Assembly: GCF_023856365.1 (NCBI RefSeq)
Contig: NC_064539.1
Span: 31,904,482-31,968,481, forward strand
Source: Brienomyrus brachyistius
Taxonomy: Eukaryota > Chordata > Actinopteri > Osteoglossiformes > Mormyridae
Direction: 5' to 3'
Length of the DNA: 64,000 bases
The translations under genes were made by a program, and so were the position numbers. Below, piece by piece: positions 45,355 through 57,559 of the stretch. The number at the start of each line of letters is the position of its first letter. The first letter of the stretch is position 1. Under the pieces are notes generated by a model. It was given only the letters and a program-made list of their open reading frames with translations, was not told the DNA's origin and did not search any database.

Positions 45355-47345
45355 TCAGAGCCCTTCCAGAAACTTCTATTTCGGTCAATAGTTGCAGGCG
45401 GGTTTGGGTTAGAGGATAAACCGGCACCCATGGCCCGGTTCCCTTGTGTCCCAGTTTTCTTACCCTATCAGATCTAGGTGGTGGGGGGTGGTTCTTTGTC
45501 TTAGTTTTAAAACCGAACATCCTTTCACACCTTGGACTGTATCATGAATATGAACATGTAAGATATAGAACCAACAGCTGAAGAAAACAGAAAGCATGAG
45601 CTCATTATAAAATAAGTTAAAATACATCATGTGACCAGCAGTAGTTCAAAATGCCATTGGGAGGGTTGGAGATTCCGACAGAAGGAGAGACATTTTGGAG
45701 GAGTTAACATCAGCTGGGTGGTTTACATTAATGCATTAATAATAAGAAAGTGAACTGGCTTATGCTAAAGTGAGGGGGGTTTCATACACAGAGGTGGTTT
45801 TATCCAAACTCAAAGCAGTTTGTCTTGTGTTTAGGGGGAGGGTCATCACTATGCGAACTCTTAGCCCACCACCATGGAGGCACCCCCCAGCAGAGATTTA
45901 GCTACTTGGTCGATGACGGTCGCTCGGCCCTCCGCTCTCAGTCATGATTCATCCGAGGGCCCTTCCACAGCCAAGCACGCTTCAGAGAGCCTGAGAAGGG
46001 AAGGAGGGATGCCAACACATTTCATAAGAACAACTGTCAATATCCCCACTGTGGGCCAGACTCCTGCTATGATTAACAAACATGGTTGCTTTTAGATGGC
46101 CTCTCTGCTTCTGCTGGGGGGGTCATTCCTGTGACCGCTCACTAAAAATAATGGGCCACGGGGGGGGGGGGGGGGGGGTGCCAGACCCCAATACTGGACC
46201 TGTCAGGACAATCATTGATGTGTGACCAAGCAATGCATTTTAACACTCATGGTCACACTGGGTCCAAACCTGCTTCCTTCAGATACCCCCCCACCACCAA
46301 ATTTTATCTTTATTAATGGAAGACGTTGCGTCACCTGGAATCCATCCTGCTGTAACTGGTCCATTAAAATCGCAGCCATACTGGCAGTTTTTAACACGCT
46401 GGAATTTTTCCAGGCAACACACTGATTTTTCTTTTTTTTTTACTTTAACTGGGTTAAATTTTTTCTATGAAAATTGCCTCCTGAGCCAATTAAAAGCACT
46501 TTTAACAAGCCCCGTGGTCTTTAATCTGCTCTGTAAAACACACTCTGGGTTCCTTCGCTTCACAGGATCTTTGATCATTTTTGGGAAGGGACCTTTGAAC
46601 ACTCCAACTGTAGTCGGACAGTCGAGAGAACAGGATGCATGCAGTTCCCTCCTGACCAGCCTTTAACCCGACACCATGTCCAAGTCAGTTACCTAAATCA
46701 CTGCATTTTTAATGATACAGTGAAATTAACAGGATAAGAGACACAGGTTCTATGTTCACAGGGAACACACTGCCATCCCCCTGTGTCCCGTCCCAGGATG
46801 GGTGGAGCCTAGTTCATACTTCACTTTCCCATGTGCACTTTTGTGAGCTTTCGGGCTATGGACGGCTGTCTGCGTGACAGCTTGTGTTCATACTACATTT
46901 ATCTGAGAATGGCCATGGTTGGTGCATGCATACAGCGGTGATACTCCACCAGACCAGCAGAGGGCAGATGTATTACAGCAGTGATGCTTCACCAGACCAG
47001 GAGGAGGCACAGCTATTGCAACAAGCACAAATACAAGCCGTGTAGTGAAACAGGTAAACTTTCATCAACAGTTTTAAAGTTATTAGTCGTGGTCTTACGT
47101 AAATAATAATACCACGTTACTTAAAATCTGGGTTACATGCACAGCACCTGCAGTCATCCACAGCCAACCCCCGATGGTGAACTTTACGTCACTTACTCTT
47201 GTCTGCAACCAAAAGTGTAAGCGGTAAAGTATGAATTGGCATTAATGTAAGCTTTGAAATCTTAAGTTTCTTTTTTAGGAGTGGTGCCTAATACAGTGTC
47301 TGTACACATCAGTGCGTCCAAGCGTGGCCGTGTAACCAAGGGAGA
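45355..47345. other. non-coding sequence downstream of mir-181
   Basis: A perfect run of 19 G lies at 46160-46178. A near-repeat (CACCAGACCAG...GAG) occurs at 46948 and 46990. No exon recognised. Confidence 0.5.
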
Positions 47346-47354
47346 TGAATGGAA

Positions 47355-48115
47355 AGACCCAGGCAGGGTCCTGGGAGGTCCGCAAGGCCCAGGCCAGCAC
47401 CTGGGCGGCCCGCAAGGCTCAGGCCAGGTCCTGGGAGGCCCCAAGGCCCAGGCCAGGTCCTGGGAGGTCTGCAAGGCCCAGGCCGGCTCCTGGGAGGCCC
47501 GCAAGGCCCAGGCCAGGTCCTGGGAGGTCTGCAAGGCCCAGGCCGGCTCCTGGGAGGCCCCAAGGCCCAGGCCAGGTCCTGGGAGGTCTGCATGGCCCAG
47601 GCCGGCTCCTGGGAGGCCCGCAAGGCCCAGGCCAGGTCCTGGGAGATCTGCAAGGCCCAGGTCGGCTCCTGGGAGGACCGCAAGGCTCAGGCCAGGTCCT
47701 GGGAGGCCCCAAGGCCCAGGCACGGTCCTGGGAGGTCTGCAAGGCCCAGGCCGGCTCCTGGGAGATCTGCAAGGCCCAGGCCGGCTCCTGGGAGGCCCGC
47801 AAGGCTCAGGCCGGGTCCTGGGAGGCCCCAAGGCCCAGGCCAGGTCCTGGGAGATCTGCAAGGCTCAGGCACGGTCCTGGGAGGCCCGCAAGGCCCAGGC
47901 CAGGTCCTGGGAGGTCTGCAAGGCCCAGGCCAGGTCCTGGGAGGTCTGCAAGGCCCAGGCCGGCTCCTGGGAGGCCCGCAAGACCCAGGCCGGGTCCTGG
48001 GAGGCCCCAAGGTCCAGGCACAGTCCTGGGAGGCCCGCAAGACTCAGGCACGGTCCTGGGAGGCCTGCAAGACCCAGGCCGGATCCTAGGAGGTCCGCAA
48101 GGCTCAGGCCGGCAG
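47355..48115. repeat. 30 bp GC-rich minisatellite, about 25 units
   Basis: 30 bp units based on GGTCCTGGGAGGTCTGCAAG GCCCAGGCC with variants GGCTCCTGGGAGGCCCGCAA and CCCCAAGG. The period is ten codons, so several frames on both strands stay open for 120-280 codons and read as Pro/Gly/Arg-rich or Leu/Gly/Pro-rich repeats. No flanking splice signals or start context support a protein. Confidence 0.95.
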
Positions 48116-48119
48116 TATC

Positions 48120-49246
48120 AAAGCATACATGAAATTCAGATTGCAGCCAACAGCAGCTGTTGCTAATAGGAGCTGACAGAAATAACAAGCCAATGGGAAC
48201 TGATCCCTGAAGGCAAACGGATGCCATCATTGGCTGTCAATAGCTTTCAAAGTCCTGCCTTTTACCAGAAAGTTGAAAGACACAGTTACAAACAGAGAAA
48301 TACTCTCTGTTAGGTCATTTTAAGAGTTTCTATCTTCTTTTGGCACCACTGCTTTTTCCAACAGACATCAGACATAATCCATGGTAAGTTATTCTAAAAC
48401 AATGTATTAAACACAAAATTATATATATATATATATATAATGTGTATTTATTTTATAAATGGAGGGGGGTGTTTTGTGTCAAAAGAAAGCAAATGACCCA
48501 CAACCACTGGATGATGGTATAATTTATTATGGTACAGAACAAGAAAGGCACATAGCCTTTCCGGAACATTCCAGCCGCAGGGTTAGCGCGTGCAGAGAGG
48601 ACATGCCGAGTCTAGTCCAGGACCATGTGTCATGACTCACGCTTTCACAGCCGCATTTCCCCCAGGGTGAGTCACAAACCAACAGGGGGCACAGACAGAC
48701 TGTCTCTGACAGACACAAACACACACACAGACACACCACTCTCATGTCCATAACAACAAACAATCAACGCTAGAAAAATCCACTATGATATAATGGCAGG
48801 TGAACTGTGTCGTGATAGTAAGAATCTGAGATGGCTGTACCAAATACAGGGATTGATCATCTTCAAAGGCACTAGAATCATCGCACGGTGAAGCTCCAGG
48901 ACGCCCCCCAGCGACCAATGCCCAAAGAGTGATCAATCTGGAACTCTTCATGAGCAAGCTGTGATGTGGACACAGCCCCCCATATCAGGGGTAGGCCACT
49001 GCAGCGACCCCATTACGCATATCGGCACCGAAGATCTACCCCTGGTCACTAGATCCAGCTCAGGATCAGCAAGTGCAATGAACCATCCCAAAAAGTGCCA
49101 GGAACAAGGATCCCCCCAGCCCATAGTCCTATTGGTCACAGCAGGTGGCAGGGATAGGTTGCCGGGTCCATGTATCCATGGAAACAGGGATAATGAAGCT
49201 GGAATAAGACAGATGATTGAGATTAGGAGCAGGGTATAACATTGTG

Positions 49247-49281
<35 letters not shown>

Positions 49282-52200
49282 ATACTGGGGTGAATCACAT
49301 AGTTACTGTACATTCCTTAATTGCACACTCATGCTTCCTTCGTGTATGTGTGTGTGTGCAGGGCACCGACCCAATCACCAAATCCAATACAGTCCAAGTA
49401 CTGCTGACTCGGACACCAGCCCAGCAGAATGAAAACACTTCCACTACAAATGATTAAGCAGCCTTGGCAGCATCACAGCCTTCATCTGTGCTGAAATTCA
49501 GGGTCATTCACAGTAGCAAGCATTCCTTGAAAGTATGAGTGAGGGGGGGCCCGTACCGGACCCCCAAATCCTGCCCCGATGTGCCCTTATACAACGGCAT
49601 CCTCCTCACCAGGCTCATCCTCACTGATGTCTCTGCTGCTCTCACTGGAGACGTTGTGACTGCATCCCTTGTTGTTGCTGTTTCCCCTGTGATCAAATCA
49701 CCTGAAAAGCTAACATTCTGCCCACTATGGAGATGATGATGGACAGTCCCTATGTTCTGGATACAAACCAGAAAACTTGACCCAGGGACGTTATAATGAG
49801 AGAACAGTTATTGTTTCAGATATGGTTTCATCTGCTGTTTTTTGGCCACCTTGTAAAAATTGCGTGAACTTACCTTTAGTCTATTTGTCAGGTTTCTGGT
49901 TCCTGTTTCCTGTTTTTAATCTGATGTCTCCTAGTCCCTGATACACCAGAGCTGTGTCTCCTGTCCAGTTCTCATGTCCCGCTTCCTTTTTGGATTCCTT
50001 TCACCAGAATTCTAGCTGGTTCCTATCCCTACATTTGAATTCTGGTTCTGCCCCCTGTGTCATTCAAACATCCACACCTGAACCCTTCCTTCTGTATCTC
50101 GCTCCACAGTCATTTGATCTGTTAGCAGCCTGAAATCCTGCTGGTTGCCTGTTTCCCACAGACTCAAGAATCATCCGGCAGAAGATCTGACGGTCAGGTT
50201 GGATGCTCATTTTATCTCTCTTCTATGTCGTAGTTAATAATACGAGTCGAGTTTAACAGATGTTCCTGGTGTTGTCATTATAAATGCTTGTTACAGTCAT
50301 TCTTGTTTATGTTGGGTGATGCGACTCTGAACTAGGCAGTGCACCATTAAATCCAGTGCTACAAAAAACCAGCTTATTATGAGCAGGACCTCCAGGACTC
50401 AGTAAAGACACACAGACTCCACAAAGAACTAAACACAGCACTTGAGTGGAGCCAAACCGAGGTCTCTGGTTGGCGCTTCCCCAAGCAGAGGAAGCCGATT
50501 TAGTCACAGGGCCCATCTGGGGACTCCAGACTGCCTGGCCTGGCCCATGCCGGCCAGCACCAGGTGCCAAATCCGTCAGTTTCATTTTATTAATTCTGTC
50601 AATGCTGATCCTGACTGATGCATCACATTCATTTGCTGAGCAGATGTTTCATTTCAGTTCGGCGCCCCCTCCTGGCGATACAGTGGATATGCCATGATCA
50701 GCTCAGGTGAAGTGAAAAATATGTGAAACACATCAACAGAAGAACTGACTGTAGGTAACACAGCCAACACTTGGATAACCTCCCCTTGGTCTGGTTCCTT
50801 CACCACTAACGTTGCTGCTGTAATAAGGACATAGGGACAGCTGCTGCGTCATGCCCAGCGTGTGTTTGAAGGTTGTTCAGTAACCTCTTGGTTGAGGCAT
50901 CAGACCACAAAGACGGATTTGGGCCCAATGATCCAGTGAAACAGACAGTTCCTCCCACAACTTCCTGGCACAACCTGCAGGAGTTAATGATAATGTAAGC
51001 AATCATGAAATTTAACTCCTAAGTCAAAAACTGTATTCCTGCTCACTCGAAGGGGTGGGGACAGACATTTCAGAAACTTCTCAAACAGCCGCTGCTATTG
51101 GGAATTATTTGCCTTTTAATCCAGCTCCTTGGGCAATCAATGAGGGTGCTAATTCTGCCACCCCATAATAGGATGGACAACGTTTACAAGCTGAAGTCGA
51201 GCTGAGAAGAAGTTCTAGACTCAACCATTCATGTCACTCTTACTTGCTAACATTTGGTCCATTCTCATGAAAAGATTCCATCCATGAGGGAGGAGTACAG
51301 CGGGAGGAGGGGTGTGAGATTGGAAGAGACCTGGGGACATCAGGACTGCTGCCATGTATAGTCTGATTTCACAAAACCCACATCTCTCATCCACCTGGTG
51401 CCCAGAGGAATTGTGGGGGATGGGCGGAGCTGTGGGTAACGTCAGACTAAATTCTCTTTACAGGCCCAGTTTATGGCCTATTTTGTTGCCATCACAAATA
51501 ATTTATTTCCCCAGACAACAATGCAGGTCTTTCGCATACTATTACAGCCCCCAGTCAAAAAAAAAACCTGGAAGCTTTCCATGACTGTACGCAGGTCCAG
51601 CAAAAGCAGGGGGCGCTGGGAACAGAAAGGTCTGCATGGTCCGTGTGCATGCGGGGGGGGGGGGGGGGGGGCGGGGCAGTCAGGAGTCAGCAGAGGCTGA
51701 GAAGCCTCGGTGACCCGCTCCTGACCCCTGAGCTTTAACCCCTTACTGCCTGGCAGAAATGAGCTTAGCCTGAACCTGACCCTTGACATTTGACTCCTCG
51801 CCCAGTGTCTTCCCATACATACAGGAAAGAACAGCTGGGCCCAGCCTGCACAGGTCAAAGGTGGGTCACCGGCATCATGCAATAAAAAAATAAAAGTGTC
51901 TGTGATTGATTTTATACTGCAGGAAATAAACACATCTGCATGGTTTATAGAACAAAACTGTCCGTTCAGTATGTTTACGAGATCAGCTGCTGTTAAAACA
52001 TTCCAGTACAAGAAGAGTAAGAATCAAAAGAGAAGCAGAGTACATTTACATTTATTTCTTTTTACATTTTGCTAAAAACAGCTGTATATTTTCCCTGACA
52101 CAATTCAGGTCAGTTTCGGTACAACATCTGTCCTCATACTGCTGAGTCATGGTTAGGATCTCTGGTCAGAAATCCAACCTTTTAAATGGGTCTGGTCAGG

Positions 52201-53035
52201 CTGAGATTTCTGGTTCAACAGGCCCCATGTCAGAACTGGAGTACAAAGGACTCCATGTCGAAAAGCCTCCGTTTCCTTCCCCAAACGGGGGGGGGGGGGG
52301 GGGGGGGGGGCAGGTTTTATACAGAGACACATCACACCCCAGGAAACAAGCTCAGCACCTGACCCTAGCAACAATCTGTGTCCAAACTTACAGTAGCAAT
52401 TAGCAACGCTAATCCATCCAACATGTCAGTGGCTCACAACTTGTGGCATTGCTTCCACCTTGTGGATACAAATGGCACTGCACTGGGCCACACTACAGCC
52501 TTGGCAGCTTTCTGTTGATGTCCCTACCAATCCATCAGCACCACCCACCCCATCCTGAAATGAGGATGGGGCACCGAGACACCCTCCCACACGTCCCTCA
52601 CAAGCTCCAGCATCGAGACTAAGATGTCCAAATCATCACAGAGTTTATGTGCTTTCACGAAGACAGCCATGGTACATCCATCCATTCATTACCACAGAAG
52701 AAAAGCCACACACCAGCACAGAGAAGGTCACCACACCTGGCATACCAACCACCAGAGAGCACCATTCAAAAGGGACTGTACCCTCAACAGGATTAACTCA
52801 GTCTGTACCGACTGGTGTTTTTTTCCCAGGAAGACCATTTAACACGCAGATGTCAGGAGTCACATGCCCACAAGCAATTAACACTAATCAGTGTTACCAC
52901 CTACACATTCCCCACACATTGAAGCCTAACTTGCATGCCGCTCCTGAGTGAAAAATTGCAGTTCCCATGACAATTTCTGAGCACTTTCTCATTATCCTCC
53001 ATGACCTCCCAGCTCTCCATTCCTCGACAGAGTAG
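48120..53035. other. non-coding sequence with scattered simple repeats
   Basis: Contains (AT)n at 48421-48440, a short CA run at 48717-48735, (TG)n at 49247-49280, 19 G at 51653-51671 and 24 G at 52287-52310. The stretch 49.89-50.29 kb is T/C-rich with recurrent GGTTCCTGTTTCCTG-type phrases and may be an old mobile element. No exon or RNA gene recognised. Confidence 0.5.
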
Positions 53036-53037
53036 AC

Positions 53038-53262
53038 AAGTATGAAGAACTGGTGAAGTATGTGCTTGCTAACTTCAGAAATTTGGGAGTTAATATGAGC
53101 ATAAAGATGCTCCATAGCCATTTAAACAGATTTGCAGATAACCTTGGACTTCAGCGAGGAACAAGGCGAGAGGTTCCACCAGGATATGAAGGTGATGGAG
53201 GAGAGATATCAAGGCTGATGGGACACATGATGGCAGACTGCTGCTGGACTGATTCCTGAGTC
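53038..53262 (+). pseudogene. broken fragment of a transposon-associated coding sequence
   Basis: The first part reads KYEELVKYVLANFRNLGVNM SIKMLHSHLNRFADNLG. After a shift of one frame the next part reads DFSEEQGERFHQDMKVMEER YQG, then a stop, a further shift, and MMADCCWTDS. From memory this order (MS-K-LHSHL..F..NLG..SEEQGERFHQD..ME.RYQG.W...MMADYCW) is a multi-copy, probably transposon-derived protein family found in fish and arthropods. I cannot name the superfamily. Two frameshifts and at least one stop show it is dead. It is preceded by CTCCATTCCTCGACAG, which resembles a splice acceptor but may be coincidental. Confidence 0.7.
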
Positions 53263-53269
53263 CTGATGA

Positions 53270-54065
53270 CACATAAAAGGAAATCGCATAAACAGCGTTT
53301 TTGGAAGCATTGACATTAATAACAATTAATAACTAATTAATATTGTATTAATTAATCAAATACATAACTTTTTCCTATCATTGTTAGATATTTTTTTTAA
53401 ATTGTATGATTTTAGACTGTTTACTTACTAGTTGTAACTAAAATAAAAATATTTTTGCCATTCTGAATGCTTTTATTTTAAGTAATTAAATATTAAATAT
53501 CTCATAAACTAGAGCCAATTTGGGAAAACTGAAGTCATATTCTCAACCAGCACCATAAAGTTAATCTAAAACCGCTCAGACATCGTTGGCACCAAAATCA
53601 CTGTATACCAGCGTAATTCTTTAAGAATTTTAAGGACAAGCTGTGCGACAGGGGCCTCGGGGTGTGAACCAGGCATTAAATGTTAATGCATATGGTCTAT
53701 TATGAACATGTTGATATGCAAAATTCATGTTGATAATTCAAAATTTCGAAATTAATCTCATGATCGGCCTACACGTACAAATAAAACCGTAAAGCACTTG
53801 CATGGGAAGAATTTGCAAATAACATCGGTTACATTGGTATTATGAATGCATGGATGATGAAAATAAATGATAAGATGGGTGACAACTGGACTGGACGAAT
53901 TAGTTCATTAACGACTATCTGCACATCGAAAAATGTTTCTGCAGAGTTTCTGCAGAGTTTGGTTGCGTTTTTTTACCTTAAGAACTAAAAGTCGAATCAA
54001 ACTTAAAGATGGGCAAAGTTCGGAAACACAAATAATTAAGTATAAGACAAAAAAAATTATGAAAT
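53270..54065. other. AT-rich non-coding sequence
   Basis: No exon or repeat recognised; probable intron if the exon at 54.07 kb is real. Confidence 0.45.
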
Positions 54066-54070
54066 CTTAC

Positions 54071-54167
54071 CGTTGATCGACTTGAAACCTCCGGTCCTTG
54101 TCTCAATTGCCATCCTCTGCTCCATGAATTCCTGATTCTCACCCCCGATGCAGTCGCTCACCGCCAT
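54071..54167 (-). CDS. candidate first coding exon, possibly nr6a1
   Basis: On the minus strand an ATG at 54167 opens 32 codons plus one base, then a splice donor, CAACG|GTAAG, at 54071/54070. The peptide starts MAVSDCIGGENQEFMEQRMA and ends IETRTGGFKSIN. A second in-frame ATG at 54125 (MEQRMA...) is possible. The flanking 54.07-54.30 kb is richer in CpG than the AT-rich surroundings, as for a promoter-proximal exon. In human 9q33.3 the NR6A1 first exon lies in this relative position: minus strand, beyond mir-181, and head-to-head with OLFML2A. The ...RTGGF... end is loosely like the ...R(T)NGF that, from memory, ends the NR6A1 first exon region. Neither similarity is strong, and the NR6A1 zinc-finger and ligand-domain exons were not found. 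Another frame upstream (ADYRHGKPLFGQPPKPTEPI...) runs into a stop and would be 5' UTR or a pseudogene trace. Confidence 0.35.
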
Positions 54168-54511
54168 CTGGCAGATGGGCAATAGCCTTCTCCGGGGAGA
54201 ACAGCTCCAGCATATGATGCATCTTCCCCGCCTGCAGCACTATGGGCTCCGTAGGTTTCGGGGGCTGTCCGAACAGTGGTTTGCCATGACGGTAATCAGC
54301 ACTTACAAACCACCATAAGAGGTGGCCTTATGTTCTATATATGAGGCCTACCATCATTTTATATACATTTCCTTATATAATAATCATTTCAAAAGAACAG
54401 TCGTTGCAGAACTATAGCTGAAGATCATTATATTGGGAAGTTTTGTGGAATTAATTGTAGAGTTCTTTTTAAATTATTATTATTAAAATCTTTTACCTCT
54501 GTTTAATATAC

Positions 54512-54900
54512 TGTAACGCTGTGCATATCCATCCGTAAGCAGTGACTCCTGGATCGGTGCCAGGCATGTAAATAAATATGTAATTAGCGTATATTGTATT
54601 GTTATTGTGTTGTAACGTAATGTTTTATGTAATGATAAATGTTATATGTTGTAAGTAACGTGTGTGCGCCCACCGTGTGCTGTTAGGGGAGTCGGAACAG
54701 TCAGCTTGGTGGGCAGAGCGTGTCAGGGGTTTGGGTTAGTTAATGATTGATGGTTGTGTTCGGTCCTTTTAAGAATAACGAATAAAAGATTCATTAAAAT
54801 TTCAATAAAACCGACTTGTTTCGTTACTGTCGTCGCAATACCGGTGTCTGTTGAGCGCTATAATACTATTTTCGCTCTATGTCAGGAACGTACTGTAACA
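54512..54900 (+). mobile_element. solo-LTR-like segment
   Basis: A 389 bp segment starts TGTAACGCTGTG and ends CGTACTGTAACA, with TG/CA termini. It contains CCTTTTAAGAATAACGAATA AAAG, then TTTCAATAAAACCGACTTG and TTCGTTACTGTCGTCGC, a layout like the promoter, poly(A) signal and U5 part of a gypsy-type LTR. The 9 bp TACTGTAAC occurs at both ends (54509 and 54891). No 4-6 bp target duplication was found outside the TG/CA ends, and there is no internal retroelement sequence nearby. Confidence 0.4.
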
Positions 54901-54904
54901 CTTA

Positions 54905-56495
54905 AAACTATATGAGTTAAATCTGACTTACTGTACTTACACTATACCGAAAAAGAGCACATACACCGGTACTTAAAGAAAAAGTACATCAAATGCAGTC
55001 TGGATACCTCTACACGGTAGGTGTAATTAACTTTCACAATCATCCAATTACGAGACTCTCCATGCTTACCTTAAGCAAACCCCAACCCGTTTATAACTTG
55101 GCTTTCGCAAACGGAAGAAAATCCCTTTCGTCGATTTTACTGAACTGTGCTGTCATCTCGTGGTGGTATGAAGAATCGCATTTACACATATGCGTTCTAT
55201 TAGAATACGTATAGATGACGAACATTCAGGTCTGGCTCTAGCAAGGATAATCTGCTCCCTGTGGCCGCCGAATTACCTGCCTTGCGGAAGAAGTGAAATT
55301 ATCGTCAGTCTGCTTGGTGGTGCTGCAGTTTTTACAGAAGGCCTAATTTTTTACAGTGTAAGTAAAACTGTAGGCCTAACTACGACCTACGACTAGGCAT
55401 AAGAGCTGCTTGGCTGAGCTTCCAGTGAATGCCCAGGTATAGCTGTAACCAGCACTGAAGCAAATAGCAGCTTTACGTGCTTTAATGTTCTAACTACACA
55501 ATCTCTCTAAAATGTCCTTTATACATTACGCTGGAGTCAAAAACTAGAAAGTATAATAAAAGTCATTTAGTGTGAAGAAAGCAATAATTTGGAAAATGAA
55601 ATGATGCCAAGTAAACATTACTCGTTCGATTTGTTTTTAAGACGGAGCGCATCTGAGCGACGAAAAGCTGGACTGCTGTCGCAATGTATTTTCTACTAGG
55701 AAGAAAAAAAAATGCATGGGTCACGTGGCGTGGAGTGATATGACGGGGAACATGACTGCTCTATTAATGTCTGGTCATTGAGTTGTGGTTCATTATTTAT
55801 CAAACAGCAGGTTGATGTTTGAAAATTTCATAGCAAATATTAACTGACCAAGCTAAGGCCACTCAAAAAAATGGTTCTCGTCCTTTTTTTTTGGAGGGTG
55901 TGGGTAGGGGGGGAGGGATTTTTTTTTTTTTTTTTTTTTACAAATTTTGATTGACTGTTTGGACTTTCAAATATGTAAGAAAACAAGTACTTAAGAACAT
56001 GTACCACATCACTTCCCCAGATTTAAATCTTTGCACCAGCCCATCTCAGGTAGAGACAAATTTAGGTTCATGAAACCATTCCAAGACTATGATTACACAA
56101 TGTGGATCAATCGTCGATGTGGAATGCGCATTCTTGGGCATTTTCCATACGATTTTTACGAAATAAAAAATAATTCGGGTCGGAGGCATTTCGGCGAGTC
56201 GGGAGGGGACGAGAACCAATTTTTTTTTAAGTGGCCTAATAAACAAGTAAACGCTAAATGTATATTTAAATTAATCAGTTAAAAGTCAGTGCTTCGTCGC
56301 AAATACCATTTTACACATGAAATATATGTTATTTGTTTTAGTAAAATGCTCATTTAGAACATGCTAGTGTCCAATGAGATACTAGGAAAACCTGAGGTCC
56401 AGTGCCTGGACCCGGCATGATTAAGAGTCTGGGATAAATGTAACATTCAACTACACGATGAAAAAGCTGCGAATATTCCTGTGCATGAACTATGA
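54905..56495. other. AT-rich non-coding sequence, nothing recognised
   Basis: Contains T-runs at 55885-55892 and 55919-55939. A 83-codon plus frame at 56031-56282 lacks any recognisable domain. Low repeat content makes regulatory sequence possible. Confidence 0.5.
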
Positions 56496-56500
56496 GGTGA

Positions 56501-56582
56501 CGCTACGAGCAAGATTCGAACCTGCGTGGGGAAGCCTCATAAGATTTCCAATCCAACGCCTTGACCACTCGGTCATCGCAAC
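56501..56582 (-). tRNA. tRNA-Ser-like gene, anticodon GGA
   Basis: The 82-base minus-strand sequence has class II tRNA layout. The acceptor stem GTTGCGA pairs with TCGTAGC (two G-U pairs), followed by discriminator G. Box A-like GACCGAGTGGTCAAGG and box B GGTTCGAATCT are present. The anticodon loop TTGGAAA carries GGA (serine, UCC/UCU codons), and the long variable arm is GAGGCTTCCCCAC-like. It aligns without gaps to the vertebrate tRNA-Ser(AGA) layout as remembered. The anticodon stem TTGGA/TCTTA has one T-T mismatch and one wobble. A TTTTT run occurs about 36 bases downstream (56465-56461). Vertebrates usually decode these codons with AGA, so GGA is unusual; this could be a diverged tRNA gene or a pseudogene. 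Confidence 0.75.
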
Positions 56583-56589
56583 GCAATAC

Positions 56590-57550
56590 AGCAGCTACCG
56601 ACAATCAATCAATAATAAGATAACTGAATAACGTGAGCTATCATGTGAGTATAGGAGACTAAAATAAAAATTTAGACTTTTAAGGTGTGTACGTCTAAAA
56701 GGATACGCACACAAAGAACGTTTCATGTCTTATTCCACTTTCAAAAAGCTACCTAGTGAAAGCCAATTAGGCACTGAGTCGGCCTTATGAGACGCGGCCG
56801 AGGCAGCCTGCACTCGGTCTTCACACCCAACTGCGGGCCTACGTCAGTGGTGACTTTTTTAGGTAGATCATGATTAAAAATATGGATTTGACATAATTAT
56901 AGAAAATTCCAAATTATTTTGATTAATAGGAGGCAAAACCTGAGGTATTATCGCCAAGTATATGACTCTATCTGTAACAGACTAACAAGATAATCCATGT
57001 CAGGAAAAACACTTTGAGCTAGGACAGAATTAGTAAATTGCCGTTTCTTTTAAAAGGAATAGGATTTCACTTAAATGCTGTACTTGCTTTGAGCTGACTG
57101 GTCTTTCAGTCAAGGAAACAAACCAAAGTACAACAAACGGAACTATTTCGCCAAGTAGTTCATAGAATCCGAAGTAGCTCAAAGTGTCGTTCCTGGCAAT
57201 TGATTATCTGGTAACCATGTTCTGTAAAGAGGGAAAATCTCAGCATTAGCCTTGACAACGGAATAGCAGTTAAGCAACAGATATCACCAAATGGTGGCGG
57301 TATAACGTTTATTATTCATTATGAAATGGCGATATTTTACACATCACATATATAAGTGTGCGTATACGCAATAGAAATAACAATAGGCCTAACGTTTGGG
57401 TGTGAAATCTCTGCAGGCTTTATAACCATTAAATCGTAAGATGGACTTCATTAATGCATCTTTGCTTTCTGTAGTTCAACTTGCTTAACAATTTAATTCA
57501 ATTCTGAAAACTAATACAATTAAAAGTTTCTGTTAAAGCACCATCCGCTT
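56590..57550. other. AT-rich non-coding sequence, nothing recognised
   Basis: No exon, RNA gene or repeat recognised. Confidence 0.5.
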
Positions 57551-57559
57551 TACTCTGCG

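Noticed and set aside
47262..48230. Several Pro/Gly/Arg-rich and Leu/Gly/Pro-rich frames up to 283 codons on both strands
   Set aside because: The 30 bp period keeps any stop-free frame open; coding-like length is a by-product of the repeat.
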